From: Aeromicrobium flavum
GTDB lineage: Bacteria > Actinomycetota > Actinomycetes > Propionibacteriales > Nocardioidaceae
DNA: 64,000 bases
NCBI RefSeq assembly: GCF_007992115.1
Contig: NZ_BJZQ01000001.1
Coordinates: 248,001-312,000 of the forward strand
Reading direction: 5' to 3'
The stretch's first letter is position 1. The number at the start of each line of letters is the position of its first letter. The notes beneath the pieces were generated by a model, which saw nothing but the letters and a program-made list of their open reading frames with translations, had not been told where the DNA came from and ran no database searches. Positions 8,915-16,818 of the stretch are shown here, piece by piece. The position numbers and the translations under genes were made by a program.

Positions 8915-9759
8915 CTCCGCTGATTCCCGCGCTGGCAGGCGCCCTGGTCGTCGCCGGGGTGATCGGTCTGGTGGTCGGCCTGCGGCCGACCGAAGTCATC
9001 GAGCGTCCCCCTCGACACCGTCGAACGCGACGCATATCCCAACGCAGCACCCGTTTCCTGATCGGCGGTGCGGCAGCGGGTGTGGTCGCGTTCGTGGTCA
9101 CCGGGTGGGCGCTGGCGCTCGTGGCCGTGCCGGCCGCGTTCGTCGGCCTGCCGATCCTGTTGTCCTCGGCGAGCGCGCAGGATCGGATCGTCCGGCTCGA
9201 GGCGATGGAGGAATGGACGCGGACCTTGGCCGGAGTACTGACGGTCGGCGTCGGGCTCGAGCAAGCCTTGGTCACGTCGCTGCGGTCGACGCCGGCGGCC
9301 ATCGAGCCGGAGGTGACCCGCTTGGTGTCACGCTTGCGGGCTCGGTGGAAGACCGAGGACGCGCTGCGCGCGTTCGCCGATGAACTCGACGACGCCACCG
9401 GCGACCTGGTCGCCGCGAACCTCATCCTCGGCGCTCAACGCCGCGGTGCCGGCCTGGCCAGCGTGCTCGAAGGACTCGCCGAGTCGGTCGCCGCCGATGT
9501 TCGTGCCCGGCGTCAGGTCGAGGCCGATCGCGCCAAACCTCGCGCCACCGCCCGCTGGGTCACTCTCATCAGCCTGTCCGTGCTGGTCGTGTTGGCGATC
9601 TCGGGAACCTACGTCGCCCCGTACCGCACACCTGTTGGGCAGTTGATCCTCGTCGTCCTGCTGACGGCCTATGTGGCGACGTTGGTGTGGATGAAACGGA
9701 TGGCGATCGGCCGGCCGATGCCCCGATTCCTCGCCACCCCGGAAGGAGCGTCGACATGA
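8911..9759 (+). CDS. tadB: Tad pilus inner-membrane protein TadB
   Basis: A 282-residue polytopic protein with hydrophobic segments near the N-terminus (LAGALVVAGVIGLVVGL), around 40-80 and at the C-terminus. The cytoplasmic GspF/T2SSF-type region in the middle has LEAMEEWTRTLAGVLTVGVG and AAIEPEVTRL. TadB pairs with TadC as the platform for the TadA motor. Its stop overlaps the tadC ATG by four bases. Confidence 0.88.
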   Translation: MTPLIPALAGALVVAGVIGLVVGLRPTEVIERPPRHRRTRRISQRSTRFLIGGAAAGVVAFVVTGWALALVAVPAAFVGLPILLSSASAQDRIVRLEAMEEWTRTLAGVLTVGVGLEQALVTSLRSTPAAIEPEVTRLVSRLRARWKTEDALRAFADELDDATGDLVAANLILGAQRRGAGLASVLEGLAESVAADVRARRQVEADRAKPRATARWVTLISLSVLVVLAISGTYVAPYRTPVGQLILVVLLTAYVATLVWMKRMAIGRPMPRFLATPEGAST

Positions 9760-10661
9760 TCACCGGCCTGCAGGTGATGGTGGCCGCGGGCGCCCTGATC
9801 AGCCTGGGCCTGGTGCTGCTGGTTGCGCGACTGGTGCCGGCGGAGCCGGATCTGGCCGACGCCCTCGAGCGTCTCTCACCTCAGCGCCGTGTCACCATCG
9901 CCGGGAACCCCGGTGCCGCCGTGTCGGTGAAGGAACGCGTCGGGGTGTGGGCGATCAAGCACCTCCCACCCGGATTGTGGGTGCGCACACCAGTGCGGGA
10001 ACTCGCGCTCCTGCGGATCTCCACGGCACGCTTCTACGGCGACAAGCTCGCCTTCGCCGCCCTCGGACTGTTCATTGCTCCACTGCTCGCACTCTTCTTC
10101 GACGTGCTCGGACTTGGACTACCGATCATGGTCCCGGCGGTCGGGTCGGTGGCACTCGCGACGGTGATGTTCTTCATCCCGAACTACAACGCCATCGACG
10201 ACGCCCGCAAGGCCCGGATCGAGTTCAGCCGCGCACTCGGTGCCTACATCGATCTGGTCGCCTTGGAGCGCAACAACGGCGCCGGTGTCCGCCAAGCCAT
10301 GGAAGCCGCCGCGAACGTCGGCGACTCGTGGGTCTTCCGCCGCCTGGCCGAAGAGCTCACCCGGTCCCGCTGGTCAGGGCAACCACCGTGGGACGCCCTG
10401 CACGCGCTCGCCGACGAACTCGGGCTGCCCGAGCTGGACGACTTCGCCGACATCATGCGCCTGTCCGGCGAGGAAGGCGCCTCCGTCTACGCGAGCCTGC
10501 GCGCTCGGTCCGCGGCCATGCGCACCGCGATGCTCAACGACGAGATTGCCGAGGCCAACGCCATCGGCGAACGGATGACCATCCCCGGCTCCCTGCTCGG
10601 GGTCATCTTCATGGCGCTGCTCGTCGCGCCCGCCCTGCTGCGGATGTTCACGAACACCTGA
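9756..10661 (+). CDS. tadC: Tad pilus inner-membrane protein TadC
   Basis: A 301-residue T2SSF-domain protein from ATG 9756, which overlaps the tadB stop. It has an N-terminal membrane segment, two more around residues 100-150, a soluble F domain (YIDLVALERNNGAGVRQAME) and a last membrane helix (GSLLGVIFMALLVAPALL). An upstream in-frame start at 9687 is rejected because it lies inside tadB and the coupled ATGA start is better. Confidence 0.88.
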   Translation: MITGLQVMVAAGALISLGLVLLVARLVPAEPDLADALERLSPQRRVTIAGNPGAAVSVKERVGVWAIKHLPPGLWVRTPVRELALLRISTARFYGDKLAFAALGLFIAPLLALFFDVLGLGLPIMVPAVGSVALATVMFFIPNYNAIDDARKARIEFSRALGAYIDLVALERNNGAGVRQAMEAAANVGDSWVFRRLAEELTRSRWSGQPPWDALHALADELGLPELDDFADIMRLSGEEGASVYASLRARSAAMRTAMLNDEIAEANAIGERMTIPGSLLGVIFMALLVAPALLRMFTNT

Positions 10662-10682
10662 CCACCAAGGAAGGAAAACACC

Positions 10683-10868
10683 ATGATGAGTTCACTCGCG
10701 GAGCTGCTGTTCTGGCTCCAGACGATGCAACCACCACCCCTGCGACGCGACCGCGGATCGGTGACGACCGAGCATGTGCTCTGGGCCGTTGCCGTCATCG
10801 CGATCGTCGCCATCGCCGTCGCCGCCATCCGGGCCTATGTCCAGTCCCAAGCCGGACAGATCACCTGA
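10683..10868 (+). CDS. Flp-type pilin-like small protein
   Basis: A 61-residue protein. A polar N-terminus ends in RDRGSVTTEHV, followed by one long hydrophobic helix (LWAVAVIAIVAIAVAAI) and a short tail. The Glu a few residues before the helix matches the class of Flp pilins cleaved after Gly by a prepilin peptidase. AAGGAAGGAAAACACC precedes the start. It is probably the major pilin of this locus. No prepilin peptidase gene is seen nearby. Confidence 0.75.
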   Translation: MMSSLAELLFWLQTMQPPPLRRDRGSVTTEHVLWAVAVIAIVAIAVAAIRAYVQSQAGQIT

Positions 10869-11244
10869 CCGGTCACGTGAGCGCGGCTCGGTCACGGTCG
10901 AACTAATCATCTTGCTGCCGGCCCTGTTCGCGGTCATGTTCCTGGGGCTGCAGGCCGCCCTGTTTCACCACGCCCGTGCCGTGGCGATCGCCGCCGCCCA
11001 AGAAGGCGCCCACGCCGCCGCGACCGAACACGGCCGCCAACCCGACGGCATCACCGCCGCGACCACCTTCATCGCCGACGCCGGAGGTACCGACGTTCTC
11101 ACCACGAGTCACGCCACCGCCACCCGCAGCGCGACCACGGTCACCGTGACCGTCCGCGGACGCAGCCTCAGCGTCATCCCGGGTTGGTCACCCCGGGTGG
11201 TCCAATCCGCGTCGCTGCCCGTCGAGCGGCTGTCAGCACCATGA
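10837..11244 (+). CDS. TadE-like minor pilin
   Basis: 135 residues from ATG 10837, overlapping the pilin gene by 32 bases in another frame. RERGSVTVELIILLPALFAV is the TadE hallmark: Gly-Ser cleavage region, Glu, then a hydrophobic helix. The rest is an extracytoplasmic domain. It is the first of three consecutive pseudopilin-like genes. Confidence 0.78.
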   Translation: MSSPKPDRSPDRSRERGSVTVELIILLPALFAVMFLGLQAALFHHARAVAIAAAQEGAHAAATEHGRQPDGITAATTFIADAGGTDVLTTSHATATRSATTVTVTVRGRSLSVIPGWSPRVVQSASLPVERLSAP

Positions 11245-11663
11245 ACCAGCACGAGCGCGGATCGGCCACGATCGAGGCCGTCATCGGCATCCCGGCATTC
11301 ATCCTGTTCGTCGGCCTGATCATCTTCGGCGGTCGCGTCGCCACCACCCACGGGGCCGTCGAATCCGCCGCCGCCGACGCAGCACGCTCCGCCTCCATTG
11401 CCCGCGACGCCAGCGTCGCCCGTGCGGACGCAGAAGCAGCAGCACGATCGAGCCTGGCCAATCAGAAAATCGCCTGCACGCGCATCGTCGTCGACGTCGG
11501 CACCAGCGACTTCGCCCGCCCCGTTGGTCAACCAGGCGAGGTGACCGTCACCGTGACCTGCCGCCTCGACCTGTCCGACCTCGCCGTCCCCGGCGTGCCG
11601 GGGACCAAGGCAATCCGGGCACGCATGTCCAGCCCGCTCGACGCCTGGACGGAACGGTCATGA
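11241..11663 (+). CDS. TadE-family pilus assembly protein
   Basis: 140 residues from ATG 11241, overlapping the previous stop. The N-terminus QHERGSATIEAVIGIPAFIL shows the TadE motif. Two cysteines (KIACTRI, VTVTCRL) could form a disulfide outside the membrane. The following gene starts inside its stop. Confidence 0.78.
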   Translation: MNQHERGSATIEAVIGIPAFILFVGLIIFGGRVATTHGAVESAAADAARSASIARDASVARADAEAAARSSLANQKIACTRIVVDVGTSDFARPVGQPGEVTVTVTCRLDLSDLAVPGVPGTKAIRARMSSPLDAWTERS

Positions 11664-12076
11664 CCCGCCGCGAGCAGGGATCGATCAGCCTGTGGCTGGT
11701 CACCTCCAGCCTCGTGATGATGATCCTCGTCGGCCTCGCGGTCGACCTCGGTGCACAGGTCCACGCCAAACAACGCGTCCATGCCCTCGCCGCGCAGGCC
11801 GCGCGGGCCGGCGGTCAGGAAGTCCAGAACGGACCCGCGGCCGAGGGCAGATACCTCGCGGTCAGCGCCGCGACAGGTCGCACCGCCGCCCAGCGATACC
11901 TCACCGCCGCCGGCGTCACCGGCACGGCGACCATCAACGACGGCGACACCATCACCGTGACCGTCCGCGACACCTACCGCCCGAAGTTCCTGAGCCTCAT
12001 CGGCATCGGCGACCTGCCCGTCACCGGCACCGCCTCAGCGCGACTCATCCGCACCATCGGAGGAAACGAACAATGA
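11660..12076 (+). CDS. TadG/TadE-like pilus assembly protein
   Basis: 138 residues. RREQGSISLWLVTSSLVMMI is a cleavable N-terminal segment plus hydrophobic helix. It is followed by a TadG-like beginning (VDLGAQVHAKQRVHALAAQA) but lacks the large vWA domain of full TadG. It is coupled on both sides by ATGA overlaps. Confidence 0.72.
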   Translation: MTRREQGSISLWLVTSSLVMMILVGLAVDLGAQVHAKQRVHALAAQAARAGGQEVQNGPAAEGRYLAVSAATGRTAAQRYLTAAGVTGTATINDGDTITVTVRDTYRPKFLSLIGIGDLPVTGTASARLIRTIGGNEQ

Positions 12077-15000
12077 CCCGTCAACGCCTCCACGGACTCG
12101 CTGCCGCCCTGCTCATCGCCGGCTTCATTGCCGGTGTTCCCGCCGTGTTGCTCGTCATCGGTGCTGCGCCGTGGGACCTCGACCTGGACTCCGTGCCAGC
12201 GCTGCTCACCCGTCGAGACGACGGTACGCTCGCGCTCATCCTGGTCACTCTCGGCGCCTGGATCGCGTGGGCGATCGTGGCCGCGACCCTGCTCGTCGAG
12301 ATCGCCGCGACCATCCGCGGAGTGCGGGTCCCTCCAATCCCCGGACTCGGCATCCCCCAATACGGCGCGCGGCAACTCGTCGCCATCGCCGCACTCGCCT
12401 TCGCCGCCACGCCGGCCACCGTCATGACGCTCCCGGCGCCACCCGTCCACGCGACACCGTCCATGCCCCCCGACGCTCAGGCGGTCGTGCCGGTGTCGAC
12501 GCCGCAGGAGACACCAAGCAAGGCCAACCCGGACCGGCCCACGTCGAACAAGTCCGCGGAGCCGACCGCCGACTACGTCGTCAAACGCGGCGACAGCCTT
12601 TGGCGAATCGCCGAACGACTCCTGGGCGACGGCACCCGCTACCCCGAGATCGCCACCCTCAACACCGACGTCCTCGGAGCACGCCCCGACTTCATCACCC
12701 CCGGGACAGTCCTACGGGTCCCCGACGTTCAGCCGCCGGGCGCCCAGACTGCGGACGGCTATGCCGTGCGCGACGGCGACACTCTCTGGGACATCGCCTC
12801 CCGCGAGCTCGGCGACCCGCAGCGGTACCGGGAGATCTTCGAGCTCTCCCGCGACACCGTCCAACCCGACGGCGACCAGATGAGCGACCCAGACGTGATC
12901 CGCGCTGGCTGGATCCTTACGCTGCCCGAACAGACACCGGCGGCCGCGGCGCCAGCCGCTAAGGATGAGAACTCGGCACCCTCGAGTGCGCCGGCAGAGG
13001 GTCCGCGGCCCGCGCTCCAATCCATCGACCAGTACGTCGGACATGCAGCAGCGCCCACCATCGACACGGCCTACGAAGAACCCGAGGCGCCGACAGGGGA
13101 TGCGGAGACGGACACGGAGCCGGCCCACTCATGGTTGGTGCCGGGACTGGCCGCCGGGGGAGTGGTCCTGGCCGGCTGCGTCCTCATCACGATCCGAGGT
13201 CACCGGCGTACCCAACTGCGCTACCGCCGACCCGGGCAAGTGCTGGCACCCACGCCTGCGGACCTGAGGCCCGTCGAAAAGACCGCGATCAGCGAGGGCT
13301 CGACGATTGCCGACACGCTCGAGTTCGTCGACCGAGCCCTCCGGCAGTTGGCCTCCCTGCTCGCGCCCGAGCCGGGACGCACAATCCCGGTCACGCACGC
13401 CACCCTTAACACCCGCGCACTCGAGCTCCACCTCAGCGAAACGCTGGAACTACCCGAACCGTGGACCCGAACCGCCACCGGATGGACGATCCCCGCCACC
13501 GCCGACGTCGGGGACATCGACGTCATCCCGCCCTGCCCGCTCCTCGTCAGCGTCGGTCAAATCGACGCCGGCGACCTCCTGCTCGTCAATCTGGAGCATT
13601 TCGGCACGATCGCGGTGACCGGCGACCCTGACCGCGCAGCCGGACTGGCGCGACACATCACCGCCGAACTCGCCCTCAACCCGTGGTCCCTCGTCGTTCA
13701 GACCCACGCCGTCGACATCGCTGCCGAACTTGGGGACATGGTCGGGTACCGGCTGGAGCACGGCTCGGCCGACGATGCGGAGTACGTCACTCGACTCGTC
13801 TCCGACGTCCGTTCGACCTTCGAGGCCGGGGCAGGGGACCCCGACCCGTTCCGCGCGGTCATCACGAGCTCGACGAACGGTCTTGATGAAATTGCAGACC
13901 TCATCACGTCGCCTGGTCCGCGCCTCGGGACGGCACTCGTGCGAGTCGGTTCGATAGCTCATGGTTCAGAGCGGCTGGTGCTCACCGTCGATGCCGGCGG
14001 CCGACTCCGCATCACCGAGCTCGCCCTCGAAGTCTCCGCCGCAGGCCTGTCGCACGAGGAAGCGAAGGCTTGCGCGGCCATCGTGGAGGTCACCCGCGAG
14101 ACCGAACCGGTGCCTATTCCTGAGTACGACTCCGAGGCGGACGGCTGGCGGTCCCACGTCGACCAAGCCGGCGCGCTGCGTGAGGAGCTGACCGAGCCCC
14201 GTGGCGAGGGTCCGGCCGGAGAAGGGTCGCTCCTGCCCGGAGCCACCAACGACTACGTGGTCGCGGCTGCCACCACAGACCAGGACATAGAGAAGCTCGC
14301 GCCCGTGGTCTCCGAAGCGACCAGTCACGCCGTGATCGAGTCCGACCCGACCTTGGATGACGATCTCGCCGAATGGCACGACCCGCGCTCCCGTCTACCG
14401 AAACTCACTCTTCTCGGCCCGGTCGGGCTGTGCACGAAGAGCAGGAAGCCACCGCCCTCTCGCTCACGTCCACAGCTCATCGAGATCCTCGCGTACATCG
14501 CCTTGCACCCCGAGGGCGTGGTGTCCCGGGAACTCTCAACGGTCTTCGGTCGCAGCGTGTCCCGACTCCGCACCGACGTGGGAACCATCAGGGACTGGCT
14601 CGGCACCAACCCGAGAACCGGTCGGCCCCACCTCCCGGCTGGAGATGCATCGAAGGTCTACCGGGAGACGAAGGTTGCCGGATACCAAGTTGAGGACGTG
14701 CTCATCGATGCCGATCTTTTCAGGCGCCTACGTGCCCGCGGCCAAGCGCGTGGAGCCGACGGTATCGAGGATCTCCGCGAGGCGCTGAGGCTCGTCAAAG
14801 GGCGGCCCTTCAGCGAGCGCCGCGAGAAGGGCTGGCACTGGCTCTTCGACGAGAACCACGTACACGAAACAGTGGCGGCAGCAATCATCGACACCGCTCA
14901 TCTCGTCACCACCCACTCGCTGCGCCAAGGCAACACCGCCCACGCTCGCGAAGCGGTCGAGGTCGCACGCGTGGCGTGTCCGTTCGACGAGCTCAGCCGA

Positions 15001-15183
15001 CTCGACCAGGCACGAGTTGCGGCCGCGGAGGGGGACGAAGAGGCCGCTGAGCACATCCTCGACCAAGGCGTCTTCAACCGCACGGACGGCGATCTCGGAC
15101 CAGTCGAAGTCCCGGAACGCACGAAGGAGGTATGCGCCCGTGTTCCAGGATGGGACACCGCGAAAGAGCAGTCGACAGGCTGA
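12073..15183 (+). CDS. Giant membrane protein: LysM repeats, wHTH and BTAD domain
   Basis: 1036 residues from ATG 12073 (ATGA overlap). The N-terminus has about three membrane helices within residues 1-120. Two LysM domains follow: DYVVKRGDSLWRIAERL near 167 and GYAVRDGDTLWDIASREL near 229. Another membrane helix (WLVPGLAAGGVVLAGCVLI) lies near 353. A long cytoplasmic part ends in a winged-helix region (LIEILAYIALHPEGVVSREL, about 797-870) and a BTAD-type TPR domain (about 876-1000), the layout of SARP activators. LysM binds peptidoglycan, and BTAD/wHTH is a DNA-binding regulator architecture. The combination suggests a wall-sensing regulator or scaffold for the pilus it closes. It is recurrent in actinobacterial conjugative loci, but its function is unproven. 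Confidence 0.85.
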   Translation: MTRQRLHGLAAALLIAGFIAGVPAVLLVIGAAPWDLDLDSVPALLTRRDDGTLALILVTLGAWIAWAIVAATLLVEIAATIRGVRVPPIPGLGIPQYGARQLVAIAALAFAATPATVMTLPAPPVHATPSMPPDAQAVVPVSTPQETPSKANPDRPTSNKSAEPTADYVVKRGDSLWRIAERLLGDGTRYPEIATLNTDVLGARPDFITPGTVLRVPDVQPPGAQTADGYAVRDGDTLWDIASRELGDPQRYREIFELSRDTVQPDGDQMSDPDVIRAGWILTLPEQTPAAAAPAAKDENSAPSSAPAEGPRPALQSIDQYVGHAAAPTIDTAYEEPEAPTGDAETDTEPAHSWLVPGLAAGGVVLAGCVLITIRGHRRTQLRYRRPGQVLAPTPADLRPVEKTAISEGSTIADTLEFVDRALRQLASLLAPEPGRTIPVTHATLNTRALELHLSETLELPEPWTRTATGWTIPATADVGDIDVIPPCPLLVSVGQIDAGDLLLVNLEHFGTIAVTGDPDRAAGLARHITAELALNPWSLVVQTHAVDIAAELGDMVGYRLEHGSADDAEYVTRLVSDVRSTFEAGAGDPDPFRAVITSSTNGLDEIADLITSPGPRLGTALVRVGSIAHGSERLVLTVDAGGRLRITELALEVSAAGLSHEEAKACAAIVEVTRETEPVPIPEYDSEADGWRSHVDQAGALREELTEPRGEGPAGEGSLLPGATNDYVVAAATTDQDIEKLAPVVSEATSHAVIESDPTLDDDLAEWHDPRSRLPKLTLLGPVGLCTKSRKPPPSRSRPQLIEILAYIALHPEGVVSRELSTVFGRSVSRLRTDVGTIRDWLGTNPRTGRPHLPAGDASKVYRETKVAGYQVEDVLIDADLFRRLRARGQARGADGIEDLREALRLVKGRPFSERREKGWHWLFDENHVHETVAAAIIDTAHLVTTHSLRQGNTAHAREAVEVARVACPFDELSRLDQARVAAAEGDEEAAEHILDQGVFNRTDGDLGPVEVPERTKEVCARVPGWDTAKEQSTG

Positions 15184-15206
15184 GATTGCCGCTACTGATG
15201 TGTGAA

Positions 15207-15223
15207 GGACACCGGCAGTGTCC
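15207..15223. terminator. Short hairpin after the pilus operon
   Basis: GGACAC (15207-15212) and GTGTCC (15218-15223) form a perfect 6-bp stem with a 5-base loop, 23 bases after the last pilus-operon stop. There is no clear U-tract, so intrinsic termination is only possible. The arms repeat the GGACAC motif seen upstream of the relaxase and the primase. Confidence 0.35.
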
Positions 15224-15750
15224 GAATTTGTCGTGAACGAGGTCAAGCGGCCTGACCGTCCTTGGAAGATGTGAGTCGGCCCTCCGCTGGCCGGCGTTCT
15301 CGGCGAGAAAGAGTCGCCCCATCGCATGAGTCCTGATTGGAGAATGGTCGCTATGCGGGAGACGTCAACGATTGCGTGCTCCGGTGACCGTTGGGGGCCG
15401 ACCCGGAATTTGCGCGTCCAGCTCCTACGCGGACAGCATTCGACTGGAGTGACAACAGCCCTCAGAGGCAGGGAGTGATTCGAACCCGGCTGATCGCTCC
15501 ATCTGTCAGACCTCGGTCCTAGCATCCTTCGCGTGTACGAACATCCCGATCAGCAAGTTCCCTACTCAGCCTCATCGAGCCGGCAAACGCGTGACCTCTT
15601 TCGGTCCTCCACGCGGCTGGGGGTGCCCTTGCAGGACGCGCTGGTTCACTCGTCCCTCGATGACTACGTCCGGGCGGCTAGCCTGACTATGGGCCATGGA
15701 ACTCCGACCTCGGCACGGGTCGAAAGGTCGGAGCGTTTGAGGAGGACTTG
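15224..15750. other. Intergenic region before the restriction operon
   Basis: About 530 bases without a convincing gene. A 73-codon frame at 15533-15754 could be a small protein but lacks a clear ribosome site. The region probably holds the promoter of the restriction-modification operon and one edge of that cargo insertion. Confidence 0.4.
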
Positions 15751-16818
15751 GTGAGTGTTCGCTACATCGGTAGCAAAGCGCGTGTAGCGGAGGCCATCCT
15801 CGATATCGCAGGGCAACCTAGCGACGGTCGCTTCGTTGACGCATTCTGTGGCACGGGCGCTGTCGCCGCGGTAGCCGCTGCGCGCGGCTGGAGCGTCACG
15901 CTGAACGATTCGCTACCCTCGGCCGTCGCGATGAGTATCGGTGCGACTGTGGCAATGGGCAATGTTCGCTTCGAGAGCTTTGGAGGTTATCCGCGAGCTG
16001 CAAAGCTGCTCAATGCGACTCCCGGCCGCCCGGGCTTCATCCACGGCGCCTACAGTCCCGCTTCCGCGACTTTCGGCGCCGTCGAACGGCGATACTTCAC
16101 AGAGGCCAACGCCGCGCGGATCGACAGCATGCGCGCGCAGATCAAAGTGTGGTCGGATGAAGGAAAACTGACGTGGTTTGAGGAGCAGTTGTTACTTGCT
16201 GACCTCCTTCGAGCGGCCAATCGCGTTGCAAACATCTCCGGTACATACGGGTGTTTCCTCAAGAACTGGACCCGGTCGGCGCTGCGCGATATTCAGCTCG
16301 AGGCTCGTCCTCTGATGGAAGGGTCGACCAACATCGAAGCGGTGGTCGGTGACGTGTTCGATCTCCCCACGGCGGATCGTGACACGGTCTACTTCGACCC
16401 TCCGTATACCAAGCGCCAGTACAGTGCGTACTACCACCTACTCGAGACAATTCACGCCGGCGATGCCCCTGACATCGGTGGCATCACCGGATTGCGCCCT
16501 TGGAAGGACAAGGCGTCCGAGTTCTCATATAAGAGCAGGGCGCTTGATGCTCTGACGAAGCTCGCCCTGCGCACCCCGGCTCGGCGGATCCTGCTCAGCT
16601 ACAGCAATGAGGGCCACGTTAGTCAAGAGCAACTTCTTGAAGCGCTGAGTGAAGTCGGAGGGGTGACTCTCCACGAGATCAAGACGATCGGCCGTTACCG
16701 CCCAAACGCCCAAGCGTCTGCGGGTGGCGACACGGTTGATGAATTCGTGATCGAGATTAAGCCAGTCGCGTTGAGCCCCTTGACGGTGACCGTTGAACGG
16801 TCGGGGGTGCTCGCATGA
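15751..16818 (+). CDS. D12-class DNA adenine methyltransferase
   Basis: A 355-residue protein from GTG 15751, chosen for GGAGG five bases upstream; a TTG at 15748 is adjacent. The opening SVRYIGSKARVAEAI, motif I DAFCGTGAVAAVAAARG near 28-45, and catalytic motif IV YFDPPYTKRQYSAYYHLLE near 213 identify an N6-adenine methyltransferase of the Dam/D12 type. It is the first gene of a five-gene operon and presumably protects the host site from the McrBC-like nuclease encoded downstream. Third codon positions look less GC-rich than in the pilus operon, consistent with separate acquisition. Confidence 0.88.
   Translation: MSVRYIGSKARVAEAILDIAGQPSDGRFVDAFCGTGAVAAVAAARGWSVTLNDSLPSAVAMSIGATVAMGNVRFESFGGYPRAAKLLNATPGRPGFIHGAYSPASATFGAVERRYFTEANAARIDSMRAQIKVWSDEGKLTWFEEQLLLADLLRAANRVANISGTYGCFLKNWTRSALRDIQLEARPLMEGSTNIEAVVGDVFDLPTADRDTVYFDPPYTKRQYSAYYHLLETIHAGDAPDIGGITGLRPWKDKASEFSYKSRALDALTKLALRTPARRILLSYSNEGHVSQEQLLEALSEVGGVTLHEIKTIGRYRPNAQASAGGDTVDEFVIEIKPVALSPLTVTVERSGVLA

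Noticed and set aside
11692..12072. N-terminal extension of the LysM-BTAD protein
   Set aside because: It lies in another frame of the TadG-like gene; the coupled ATG 12073 starts a membrane helix as expected.
15470..15500. TTCGAAT tRNA T-loop-like sequence near the cargo edge
   Set aside because: The flanking bases do not form a T-stem or acceptor, so it is not a tRNA fragment.
15533..15754. 73-aa frame before the restriction operon
   Set aside because: No ribosome site, overlaps the methyltransferase start, and no recognisable features.
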